Shown piece by piece: positions 12,208-25,071 of a stretch of 64,000 nucleotides of DNA. The stretch's first letter is position 1. Every line of letters begins with the position of its first letter. The notes below the pieces were generated by a model that saw only the letters and a program-made list of their open reading frames with translations, was not told the origin of the DNA and made no database searches. A program made the translations under genes and the position numbers. Origin of the DNA: Stratiolaelaps scimitus (taxonomy: Eukaryota; Arthropoda; Arachnida; Mesostigmata; Laelapidae); NCBI GenBank assembly GCA_019614645.1, contig JABWDB010000001.1, positions 16,285,501 to 16,349,500 of the forward strand, given 5' to 3'.

Positions 12208-15200
12208 CTATTTCATGTAAAAGCGCTCGGGGATATCCATCCCGTTGAAAGCTGTCTCCAGAACAACAGAGTAGGCTCCGAGCGAGTCGAAGCATAGCCA
12301 GTCACCCGTATTCATTTCAGGAAGAAAACATTGCGTTTTTACCTGCAATTATAAGAGAGCATGACGTTGACATAGAGGTTATATACTCAAATGTATCAAA
12401 GAGGCCAAAAATGCGCTGCATTATTTCGAATTTCACAGAAGATCCTTCGTGCAGTCCAATTCTTTTTGATGTCATCCTGCTGACTAACCAGCAAACCTAG
12501 TACGAGTCTTTCTCGAGAATATCACTTTTATATACATTCTGTATATTTAACGACTCATCATTGTCTCATCGTTGTTTACTATGTGCCGTATTTTCCTCTC
12601 CAATTTAATGCAATTAACATAATTTCTATAGGTATATCCACGAACGTACCATGAGGATTCCCCATGAAATACATGCATGCATTAATTGTTCAGGCTTGTC
12701 TCAATCTGTTTACCTTATCGACTCCGTCGCAGGTGTTTCCCCAAAGTGCGCTTTTTACTCGGGGACAGTCGAGCCGCTGGAAAGGTGACACATAAAAACA
12801 TGATGATAATCGTCTGATTCGTATCTCTGTACACGAGCAGCCCCGTCCGATATTAACTCCTGCTATTAACTTTAATAGCGCAACCAGACATCCGGAAGAA
12901 AACTATGATTATTCAGCAGACGAGAGCAGTAGATAGATTTACTGGTGAGCGCCGCTTTCTATAACACTGTATTCGATTTGCTATACCCGTCTAATGCGGA
13001 TAAAAAAGGAATCCGAATATCTCTACATTACAGGAGGCAAATTCGCCGATAGGTGGCCACAATTCGTGATAATTCGCTGCCGTTGCTGCTACTTATGTTC
13101 ATAGTTGAGGACTGCGAATATTTGATCGAATGCCGGCACGGGCTGTGTGACATGTATAAAAAAATATAATGATCTGCTTGAGTCGATGCTACGAACGCGT
13201 TTGAGCAATTGCGTCTGTGTCCCGTGCAAACATAGAATTCAATAATATTCGATTGCATATTTAGTTCATCATAATGATAGTTTATATAGTAGATGGACTC
13301 AAGGGTTTGTCACGTGGTCAAAATTTTTGCTAAAACAAGAAATCAAATTAGGCAAACATTCTGTATGTTTCCCGTTTGTTACTATATGGAAGTAGTACCA
13401 TTTAGCCTCCTTACGGCCTGGATTATGGAGGGATAACGAAATTGTAAATGCGTTTTATTTAATTTTGAGCGTTTCATAAGCTCAGTTCTCTTGTACACAT
13501 CACATCATGTCCGTACGGCGAGGAGAATGTGTGTGTTCTTAGTGAAAGAAAGCGCTAAGCGATACAGGGAAGGGTGATGCTGTTGGACATCGTCAACAGT
13601 TCCAAAGGGGGAGGGTGGGCGGTGACGGTGTTGACATGCATTAGCATGCCAACACCCGCCCTTAAGAAATAGCGTTCTCTTGTACATACATCACCAGTCT
13701 GTTCGACTTTGTTCACCTTCGCCGACAGCAACTTACAGTCTAGTAGTCTTCGTAGAGCTGACCTACCTCTTTTAGATGGAGGGGTTCTGGCCGGATGACG
13801 TCTTCGTTGAAGAAACACATGTTGAAGCTCATATATACCGAGTCGTTAATGTAATACTCGCAACGTTTATAGGACGTGATCTCGGTCGCATCATGGTTCT
13901 CAGCGCATTGAAGATTGCACTTGTTTTTAGCGGGCGGTGCGTCTGAATCGCTGTCGGATGAGAACGAGTCCTCCATACGAAGTTCGCTATCGCTGCCCGA
14001 TTCATTGGTGATCTCATGTCCATTTTTGTTGCTATTGAGGTGGTTGCGTTTGAAGATACCGGCATTCCTTTCATTGAATACCTGGTAAGGAAAGTATAAA
14101 CGCATACTGTAAGAAGCTTTTCTTCGTAGATTTTCTTCGAATGGCTTCTCGTACAACCAATAAACCTTGGTGGCGAGCGTAGTTTATCAATATGTCATAT
14201 TGGCAATCGAGGAGGAATAATAATTTGCCTAAAACGAATTAAAAGTAAAAAACAAAAGCACATTGTTTTCCGCGTTCTAGTCGAATATTTCCGGTAAATT
14301 CAAGTCTGCCAACCTTTTTGCCTATGATGCGAGAGAATAGGGTGAAGGCTGACGCGACGAAAAACGTTCCCGGTTCCGAAATAATCTCGTAGTCCTGGCC
14401 CTTAGGGAAAAGCTTATCTACGGTCGTATTAATGGCCTTGGCAAGCTCGCCAAATTCAGTCTCGCATCCTCGGTATCCAGGAAATCCTCCACCAATGTCA
14501 AATAGCTTCATGTTGAAACCTAGTCGTTCTCCTGTAGGCGAGACCATGAATGAAAGAACAAAGCGCTGTTAACCTATATAATTATTTGATTATTATGGAG
14601 ATCATTTCTGCGTTCAAGCTTTAGTGTACTCTTGTGATGTATTAATATTGTAACCCAGCGCGTTCAACGAACCCAAATACAGGATAGCCACTCACCATGG
14701 TCAAAGAGTCTCCGGGCCGATTCAATAGCGCTTGTGAACATGGCGCAGGATTTTTTCGAACAGCCGACATGGAAGGATACACCGACGATGTTCAGTTCCA
14801 TTTTGCGCGCTTCTGTCATTAAGTACTCCGAGGTCTTCTCGGTTGCGCCGAACTTTTTCGACAGTTTGAAGACGCATCCGCCATCATCGACCTTTACCCT
14901 CATAATCAAAGAGGCTTCGGGGTAAAATTCACGAATCTATTAATTCGAATAATAGACACAAGAACAGATAAGATGATACGGTCTATATAAATATATATAA
15001 TAGTATAGTAAGGTGAGATAGCTCTGCCCCAATTTCAGTTGCGCGTGACATGAGAGTCGAAGGAGATGCTCTCAAGTCAGTTTTAAGAACGAATAATACC
15101 TTGCACGTGTATGAATGGACTTGAAACAATTTTGCTATATTGTTAGTGTCGGCGATCAAGTGAATTCGGACATTCGTCTATTACAACGACCATACATTGG

Positions 15201-15777
15201 GCGCTTTCAACAACGCTACGGAAAACACTCACCTTGTGGAGCTCGTCAAGTGAGTCGAAGGTCATACGGGTCACTCCGTTCTGACGAGCAAACTGCAAGT
15301 ACTGAAGAGTCTTAACGGGATGCGCGTACACAATGCGAGACGGGTCGATTCCAAGTGAGAGAACCTTGTTCATTTCCTGCATTGAGGCGCAGTCGAAGTT
15401 TACACCCGAGCTCGCGAGTAGTGCCAACACCAGAGGATCGTCGTTACATTTGACAGCTGTAATCGATATCAATACTTAAACTTAGGAAGCTGAAGACATG
15501 CAGAAGGCATCTACGCCAAAAAAAAAACCACACAGCGACAAGGTATTGGTCAATTGAATGTATGCTGTTCAAGTTAATACGTCGCTCCATTCCATCTCAA
15601 CTCACCGTAAAAGGGCTGGATTCGAGGGCAGGACTCTTTCCAAAGGCGGATCTTATAGAGGACATCCTTAAGGTGAACGATGTAGAATCCCCGGGCATCT
15701 AGCTGAGACTTGGAGCGCACGATCTCACGCGCGTAGTCACGCACATCGGATGTACACGAAATGCTCTCGAATGTCAT
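12208..15777 (-). CDS. ODC1: Ornithine decarboxylase homologue, seven coding exons, 455 aa
   Basis: Exons on minus: 15777-15606, 15456-15233, 14936-14696, 14531-14314, 14081-13767, 12776-12714, 12342-12208. All introns are GT-AG, phases agree and the total is 1368 nt. ODC makes putrescine from ornithine in the cytosol as an obligate homodimer with PLP. Visible landmarks are PFYAVKCN (PLP lysine K60), FDCAS (D79), FHVG (H188), DIGGGFPG (226-228), SEPG (E265), YYIND (D365), WGNTCDGVD (catalytic C406, D407) and LGAYSVV (Y435). An acidic Ser/Asp-rich insertion of about 50 residues lies at roughly 296-350. Two PLP-phosphate contacts differ from mouse ODC: Ser200 is Cys191 and Arg277 is Thr268. The protein ends at FYMK and lacks the roughly 50-residue C-terminal PEST tail. 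Family identity is secure. Whether it is an active decarboxylase, an antizyme-inhibitor-like pseudoenzyme or a paralogue is open. Confidence 0.93.
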
Positions 15778-18700
15778 CTTGCAAGTTAACCAATGGTGTT
15801 CGGTTTGTTGCTCAAAAAATCGTCCTGTAATATGATTTTCCGATATAAAATACGAGCGATATTTAGAATATTGTGCGTTTCCATTTTATTGTGATCGAGC
15901 TACACAATGTGCACGTGGTACCTAGCAAGCGATCTGAGCAAAAGTGAGCGTTCCGTTGTTAAAGAACAAATTATTTCACCCATTTTTCCTTCTCCATTTT
16001 TGCGAAACCCCATTTTTCACAAAAGGCGCCCATCCGATAGATACTGTTGAAGTTTGCAAGCGAATTGGAAAACCCGACGTAGTTACGATTTCATTACCTA
16101 ATGACATTTGCCCAACAATGCCGTATACGTCAACCTAAATCTTGATGTATAATCTATTCTTATCCTTAAGCGATAAAGAAAATATATTTTAGCACCTTCC
16201 ATATTTCTTCTCAGTCGATAGAGGGTTTTAGCAAACTTGTCCGTTTCACAGTTACCTTAAGAGACTACCGCTACTGCCACTAATAGGCTGTCCTCAGCAA
16301 CGAGACAAGTGGAATGTTGCCGGAGTCAATCGTGCACCCTGGTACACAAACACCGAATTTCTCGCCAGGGGACCAACCGTGGTACGCAGTACACAGGCCC
16401 TCTGTGTACTGTACTCCCAGCCAGCATCAGATTATCTTTTCGGTACATCCCAGACCGCTGGCTGGGATGTACCGAAAAGATAATCTGATCGCGAAACGAA
16501 CTATATTTCTCTAACTACAAAGGTATAAAAAGCTAAGGAGAATTAGACGACGAAGTTCTAAGTCGCATTACGAAGACGATGAATGCTTGTTGAGCGGAAT
16601 TGATACGGCGTGAGCTCTTCCTATTCGTATATAGGAACGCCTCGTACATTTTGTGAAATCGGAGCTTGACGGTGATCCCGCGAACACAGAGACTACTCGG
16701 TCTTCACGGGGTCGCCAAGGTCCAATTCACCTCATACGGCCGAGAAAAGCAAAGCAACCAAACGAATCTGCCTGTGTTGTGCGGGATCAACCATATTTGG
16801 CAAAGAAAAAAAAAACAAATGGAAATTCCATCTATTAGAACAACTCATTTGTCAAGTTTCGCCTGACAATCGAACAGCAGAGTGTGTAGGTTAGATTAGA
16901 TAGTCCCTTTCGCTTGACTGAGAGCTTGTAGCTGCTTCCTCAAAGTTGGATTCGGGTGACAGACGTCAGCTTCTTGGATACAGATTGTCGGACTCATTGT
17001 AGAATGCGTTGTGACCCAAACATTGACAATGATCATACGAAAATACAGGGCCATTGTGCCAAATTGATGCCTCAATTTGAATGAGCGGTGCATTGTAGAT
17101 TCTACGCAGTCAACCGAACTACGGCTGGATGTTTGCCGCACTTTCTAAGGTGGCTTTTTTTTAACGAGTTAAGGTATCTTATTGTTCCTGGCCATTTTTA
17201 ATCATACCCTCTGAAAGAGAGCAACAATGAATGCATTTACGAGAAAACGTATAAAATATATTGACCATCACAGTGAGAAATGTTCCAGGGCATGGAGCAC
17301 AGTCACGTTGACTATAAGAAATTAATTGCAAACAATATGTCAAGGACAGACAACTGTGTGTATTGCGAAATATGAAGTGTGCACGGTGAAATCAGTTGCC
17401 GTGTCCAATTGAGTGTGTTAACTATCAAGAGCGCAGCAGCCAGCTGTTAGCAGTTCTGGCAGTACCCGTTTGCCATGATACGATAATTAGTTTTAATTGA
17501 CTATTAATTACCTCGGATCTAATACAGATTGTATGATCTACCCCCCCGAACAAATTGATGTCGGCCGACTCATCTGTATATTGTCATATACAGGTAGGCT
17601 AAATGACGTGTATGCAAACACAAGCTCTGGCCATCATGCCAAATTCGCATCGACAAAAAACATTCGATTCGTATATAGATTCTAGCAGATATCGCTCACC
17701 CACAACATTATTATACTTATGGGTGTTGATGGATTTCTTCGAAGAATTGCTATACTATCAATTGCCGTTGACGACAGCGCTATCTCTCTATCAGATCAGT
17801 ATCGGACCTGCTGATCTGATTTGTCGGACTCGACTTCGATTTAACACGCATGCCGTTAGAGTGAATACCGGAACAGGCCAGATTATAAAGACGCAGTATA
17901 AATCATATCTCTATAACGCTCAATATATACAGCGAGAGAGAGAGAGAGCGGAGGCGATAAGTATATACATTCAATGGCGAATCACCCCTTGTCGACGACC
18001 ACCGACAGTCGCAAGATAGGCCAATTGGTCATTTGGTGCTCGAGAGAACCACATTGCGTAACGGGTTGGTGTACTACGCGTATATTGTATGTACTGTCAG
18101 CTGTCGGATCAGCAAATCTCACTTCGGATGTGATCAGCGAGAGCAATAGCAGAAATCGCTGCTGAAAGTGAGCACTGATAACTCGGTTGTGAATACATTG
18201 CATACGTGTTTATGTCGTGATTTATGCTCTTGTGGATAACAATAGAGGATGCGTAGAGCCATGCGTTGATTGGACTTTAATCACTGCTGCAATTAACTCA
18301 TATATACTATGATATAACGGTGCTGAGATTTTCGGCTCACATTGTGCTGTGCTGAGCACAACTGACAATATACGGTCCTTAAACATGAAACCCTTTACCA
18401 ATCGGGCCCGTTCGGTGAACAGATCTAACCAATGTGCCAGCAACGCATCCATCCCCTAATGAACAGTATGTTTGTTTCGAACTTATCTGCAAAAGTAATA
18501 AATTGACACACTGCTTCGCATGTCTGAACGAGGCATTCAGGCGAGGGGACCAACTATCCTATAGCAACTTTCTATAGCAATTGCTGCGAAATTGCATAAT
18601 TGACGCATTTCGAGCACAGAGTGTACTTCAATAAATTTGAAACAATCATCGGACCGACTTATTTGAAGCTATCGCAATAGCTGGGAGTCCTACGGAAGCC

Positions 18701-19600
18701 ATTCAGTGTCTTAAATGAAGCAATTCTCTAGGGATTGATATCAGCGTGAGGGATCGTGAATCAGTACAAATTTATAGCGAGCAAATATTCCCTAGTGAAT
18801 ATTTCAAAGTAGCAAGTTAGTCCATTAGTGTTATGTTGGCCTCAGTTTAGCGACCTTTAACTTTAATAACAGCGTAAAGCAATCTCACAAATATCGGATT
18901 GGTTCCGTGTATGGATTCTGCAAAAGACGCGCGAGATTGTTGCTTATTGACAGTTCAACCAAATTGTGTTTTTGCTCAATGGGCGCGAACGAACTCCGAA
19001 GATAAGATAGGATTGCGCGCGTATCGAAGTAATTAATAAATATTAACAAACGCGTCGTCAGTAGTAACGCCTCACCGCAGTACGTTCGATTTCAGCATTT
19101 ACCTCATATATAGTAGACAAACCATATACTGAGACTTCTAGTTAAACTATCGCGGGCGATATATCTACAGATCGACAAACGGAAATACGTCAGTGTTCCC
19201 GCGCAAACAAACGCATGATTGCGAACGTTTGCCGTGTTATACAACGGTGCGCGATGAAAAAACGACGACTCTATCGGACCGCCAGAAGCAACGGGTTCAC
19301 TACAACGGTACGCCAATCATTTGGCCCCTTCAGGCAATTGGCCATTTAGATTACAATACGGCGAACACATACATCAGATAGATAGAATCTAGTTATATCA
19401 ATTGTTTCCACTAAGCGTGCATACAAAGCACACTGGCACATATATTTTCGCAAAATCGTTATGCCGACTCTCACATTCACTACGTCTGCAGATGTGACGC
19501 CTGACAGGGATTGAACAAGGGACAGGGAGAAAAAGAAGCTCACAAGATTACATCTGAGCATGACGCCGATGTGACATGACGTCACATATAACAATTCCGA
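15778..19600. other. Intergenic, no gene recognised
   Basis: Apart from the foldback at 16426-16489 and a short GA run at 17934-17949, I see only short chance frames here. The 5' end and promoter of the ODC homologue presumably lie just above 15777, but no clear TATA or upstream exon could be assigned. Confidence 0.4.
16426..16489. repeat. Perfect 28-bp inverted repeat with 8-nt loop
   Basis: The arms 16426-16453 and 16462-16489 are exact reverse complements (the left arm starts ATCAGATTATC and ends CATCCCAG). The loop is ACCGCTGG. An extra CCCAGCCAG just upstream (16416-16424) is complementary to CTGGCTGGG across the loop and right arm. It could be a foldback element or a strong RNA hairpin. 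Confidence 0.9.
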
Positions 19601-20740
19601 ACGGTTGGCGTCCGTGGGGCCAATCATCGACCGGGGTTCTACTACGGTTAGAGCGGTTTCGTTTTTAACAACAAAAATCGGCTTGCCTACCTCGGTGGCT
19701 GCGATGGCTGCGCGATCGATGGGTGTGTGTGCTTGTGCCGCGCGGACAACTCTATTCGTGAGTATCCCTGCAAGCTTCTTCCGAGCAGAACCGGTTGCTT
19801 GGCTAGCTGGCTAACTTCGGACGGTCTGAACACGCACTCGATCTCCGTCTTTGTAGGAGACGCCTGTGGTGCACTCTGTGTCTTGCTCGGAGACCGGGGT
19901 CCTTGTGGCATCGACGTCGCTCGTCACCCGGACCAGCTCCAAGCGAAGTTCGCGCACGACGCGAGGGGGACTGGCGCGCTCTCTCCTTTGCATCGCCGCG
20001 CGCAACCAAGACCACATCGGCGGCGCCAACCAAGACCACAGAGACACATCAACCGGATCAGCAAGACCAGCGAGACACTCATACTGATAGGCAGACACAC
20101 ACACACACACACGCCAATGACTTACACGCACACGGCCAGCCACGCAGAGGCAAATAGGCGCAGAGCAATCAATGGGACAGACAACGACGGCTAATGTCAC
20201 AGTGGTGGTGGTGGTGGCGGCGGCGATCATCGACGCGGCTAGTGTATCTATCCCGCCGTTGTCTTCGGCAAAGAGACGACAAGAAGACAAGCCCAAGCCC
20301 GGCGGTGCTGCCACAGCCGCCGTCGCCGATCGGGCGTTCAGCACTTCGCCGGCTACAGCTGCGTCTGCGGCGGTCAGACGCTAAGAAGGAGGCGGATAAC
20401 CATGTCGGTCGGCTTGCCTCCGTCGATATACCGCTGCTACCAACCGAACGGCTGCTGCTGCTGTGTCGCCGCCGCCAGTGCTGCTGCTGCTGCTCAGCCG
20501 ATAGAGGAAATTCCAAGACCAGAAGGGAAGCCTTCCAAGACCCACTCACCCTCGCGACAAGACCAAGGGAAACGCCAGATATTATAGATCAACCAACGTA
20601 GCATCAAGACCAACATTAACAACAGCAGCAGCAGCACCACCACCACCACCAACTGCACCAGCAGCAGTAAAAGCAAGCAACCAGTACTTGGCGCATGTTC
20701 ATGCCGAAGCGATTGCCGGACACAACACGACACGAACGAC
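19600..20740. other. GC-rich block with triplet repeats, possible promoter or 5'UTR
   Basis: High GC and CpG content, GTG/GCG and CAG/CTG runs, and a (CA)n tract near 20096-20112. At least four overlapping frames on both strands are open together. There are no conserved motifs. By analogy with the block at 62.65-63.73 kb, which lies upstream of a real gene, this may be an untranslated first exon or promoter, but no coding partner is visible. Confidence 0.35.
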
Positions 20741-23700
20741 TAGCTGCATATCTACGTTTCTCTCTTTCTCCTATATGACATGAACAACTGAGAACAGATC
20801 AATTCAAGCAGCCATCTACTAACACTCAAAAGCATCTCATAGAGAGAGCTCACAAAGAATGAAGAACACACAAAAAACGCTTGTCCCTGGAACGTCTGAA
20901 AAAAAAAACGCGAAAAACACCAGACGATTGATCTGAGACGAAATGGCACAAAATCGATGTCGAACAAAATCGAGCTGGGATGCGACATTCGTTTGTTTGT
21001 TTGGTATTTATTACGGATGCCTCGTCAGACTTACCTGGCTAATCCTGTCCTCTAAGCCTTACTGACGTGTGGTGTCAGCTGTTAGGATACGGGCAAATGA
21101 CTCTTAACAGAAGGAATTCCCGATACTTTGTTCATATACATAATACATGATTAAGACAACGTGAATAATAAATGTAAAATCGATGTCGCCCATCACAGGA
21201 GTTCTGTACATTGTACAACTAGGCTCGATACACTTCTTACTTTTTATTTATGAGGAAAAACGGAAATACTTACCCCTCTTTCTCTCACGCCTCCCAAGTG
21301 GGAGGGAGCCTTGATCAGGCTCGATACACTTGCTACTATGATTGGATCACTTAGTTCTAGACGACCTTGAACTTGTTGCGGCGATTCAGTTCAGAGATTA
21401 TCTAGCAGGTATACGTAAGACATTATGGACCCGGGAATTTAATCTAGCCTACATTTAAAGAGTAAAAATAGATTTAGATGAAATTCTACTATAGAACCGG
21501 ACAGCACGCAAAGAGTTCGCGCCGAAGGCGACGCGACTTGGATACGCTGAGTCTCTGAATTTATTCGAAGAGGACAGCTGGTTTGACCACCATGAGGCGA
21601 AATCTGCCTGGACAACTTGTGTAAAGTAAAGCAAAGTCGAATAAACACCCCAAGAGACGAAAGTCGACCCAGTCGAACTCCATCGACTCGATATCTATCG
21701 ATAGCAATCCAAGGGTACTCTATGACAGATAAGGTTCAATCTGTTTGAAGAAAGTACTAATGAACTCTACACCTGTATTCCAATGCTTCGCCGACGCCGA
21801 ATTTTACATGGACGATCTTGGTTCGCCACAGTTCAACCAAAAGTGAAATTTCAACAAAACGAGCATCAATTTGAACCTATGCGAACGTACTATATTTGTC
21901 TTAAGAAGAACAAAATTTTCATTGTTAGACTTTTATTTTAGCTGGATTCTTTGGGCAATTGTCGTTGATTTGCGGGTTTCGTCTTTTACAGAGAACGATT
22001 TACGTGTAAGACTTAGAACAGTCGTAGCACACAAAAAAAACAATGGCACGCCTCGCTCTCAAACGTTCGAACCGCTAGCTGCAATCGAGCATAGGGATCC
22101 GCAAGAGGCTCCATTGCTTCCTTAACTAGTCACTTCAGCGATAGAACTCTTTCGGCGTCTATTGAATTTCACTGTTTGTCATTCATTCTCTTTCGATCTC
22201 AAGTTCGCATTGAGTGTCGCTGTACAACCGAGAACTGCCGAATCTAATCGACTGTGTAAACGAGTTTCGGTCACACCTTAGGCAAGTTTAGGTCGCATCT
22301 CATCGTCTCTTTGTGTCTTAAAACGTAACAACCTAAATGTCTGTTTACATGACTAGTGACATTGTAAAGGCTGCGCATAGCCAAATGTCGTCATTGCTCT
22401 AGCTGATCCATGAACTGGGAGGTAGACATCACAGTGGATTTAGTTTACTTAGATATTTTCACATGTGCTATTATTCCCTCACACTTACATGCGCTTCAAT
22501 ACCATATCGTCGAACAGAAACGAAGAAGGAGCGATTACACTTTCATACAAAAAAAAACAACCTAATTCACTAGTTTCGCGAGTTGTGGCAATCCCTCGCG
22601 TTGAACACCCTCGTTGAACCTAAACGGATTCGACGATGTTGAGAGAACACGAGTTTGTTTGCGCTCTCTGTAGATCCTTCGCAAGTACAGCTGGCGAGTG
22701 TTACTGGAGTATCCCAGTATGCATTGATAATCACATACGATTGTCATTAACTCATTAATCATGTGTAAACTCATCGGCTACAACTAATCAAAAGCGTTAT
22801 TCACTACGACCCTCTCCCGTTGATCTGTTACGTAAACTTCATCGCTCAGATGTTGCCTACGTTATCAAACGACTCATCAGAGTCGCTCCATCCCGTCCCC
22901 AAGCCCATCACGATCAAACTTGCAATTATATACCCGGCACTATGATGACAGATCTGCTCGCTCCATTCAAAGATTCAGTCCTACTTTGAAACCTCCCCTT
23001 TTCTCTTGGAAGCTCACTATTTTAGCGGTTTTAGCTACGTAACTTCTCCTGGCCTGTCCTGGGCAATAATCGCCTGACAAGCATGTTTATACCAATCTCA
23101 TTTTTCTCTTAGCACCGCATGACGGAGTACTGGGTCTAATGGAAATTAGTTGGTGAATGCAGCAATTCTATAATATCTGGACACATTTCAATTATGAGCT
23201 TTCGAAGCAAGTAAAATCCTCTCTTCTGAATGTGCATGTACGGCTTTCACATCGAATGAATACTGTAGGACTCATTTACTATTAATCTAATTACTTTGAG
23301 CGAAGGAGAGGGAACGTAAGATCCTCGTGAGTGATGCCAAGCAATACGCAAGTTGTCTGTGGCAATTTGTCTATATGAGATCTCAGGTAGCCGAAAAATT
23401 ATGCGACTGTCGCCTTGAAAAAATGGTACAGACTATCGACTTGAGGCATTCTGGTAGATCCAATCGCTCTTACCGTCTCTCGCATGTAAACACGACTATA
23501 ATCACGCTAGAGTTATTGTTGCAGCTTCATCAGCGATTAAGGCCATCAGCCGATAAGTGAAACTATACCTCGGCGTCGACCACGAGTACAACTACCCTTC
23601 AGATCCAATTTTGACGAGACGTTCATATAACGTATACAGGCAAGGGACATAATTAATAACGCGTATCTTTATAACTCCAGTGTATCATTTCTGCTTAGTA

Positions 23701-25027
23701 ATCTCTCACCAATTTATTTCTTATGGAAGTGTTTCCGTGCCGCATTTTCATGAGGGCAATTGTTGAAGAGCACCGATTTTGCGCAACGATTTTCGTCACG
23801 TGACCCGAGCATGGACGCTTCGAAAGCTCGTAATTGAAATGAGCCCAGATATTACAGTACTGGAGCGTTCATCAAATAATTCCCATTAGACGCAGTGCAC
23901 CACCTTTCGCGCATTTGGCTAATGCAGCGAAATAGAGAGTCCACGTTGTTAAGTCACACGAAACGACATCATATCTAAGCGTCATGCGCTGGTCAACTCA
24001 GTTAGTCGAGAGATGGGCCGAACACTAATCATCGTCTTTCGTCGAATGACTGACGAGCGGACGTTTTATTCAGCTTTAACATATAGAGATGATCGAATAA
24101 AAACTGAACGGTTATTTTGGTATGATCGATCTCCAAGCGCAGGTTGCAATGCTCTGGTGGTTCGAACCTCGACCAGATATCCGAGGATGCTGAGATCTAT
24201 TCGACTGTGCTGATCCCTGAACACCACTAGCATCACTAGATGAGGCCACGAACCGGGGCACCAATGGGAAGGATACGGTGCCCTCTGTCGATGCTAATCC
24301 ACTCAACATTCGTATATAGGAATTTCTGTGCCGCGTGTCAACCTGGCAATCCTTATAACAGATCAATGAGTATTCGACACCATACGTGACGTGTCGCATG
24401 GAGAAAGTGAAATATTCGCATGTATTTTCAAACAATTCCATCAACGCCACATGGCAATTTCATTATGAGATAGAAGTCGTTGAATGGACAGGTGATTGAG
24501 ACGACTTTTTCAATGCTATATAGTGGATCAAATACATTTTACTAATATGTTTATTGGTATGTGCTGATAGTAGGACTTCTACATTAATTTTGCCTTTTGA
24601 GAGGTATCCCCATTTGACTTGATAATTTTGAATAGATATGCTTTTGGGCTAAGCCACCCAGACAAACAGCCTGGTTGGCTAGCTCTCTACCTCAGCTGGA
24701 ACTGTAGTGGTTGCACTTTTATATTTAGTATCAGCATTTATCTGGGTAGACATGTAATTAGGCCCACGTTACGCTAGAACAAGTGATAACAAATTAGCAA
24801 TTGTAACAACAGTTTTTGAATATAATTCCATATGTTTCTTGCCAATCAATCGAATGCCAATCAAGTCGAACAGTCGCCACCGCCAGATAGATCCAAGTTA
24901 TTGTCGCGGCGTTTACAGTAAACCAACGGCGCATTTTTGTGATACGCGAGTACGATATACATTGTCGAGCACATGCCATTCACATCACTACGCCAAACGA
25001 TACTTGTCACACGTCTAATTAGCGTCA

Positions 25028-25071
<44 letters not shown>

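Noticed and set aside
24155..24175. GGTTCGAACC as a tRNA T arm
   Set aside because: This is a short palindromic match with no A box at a suitable distance and no cloverleaf.
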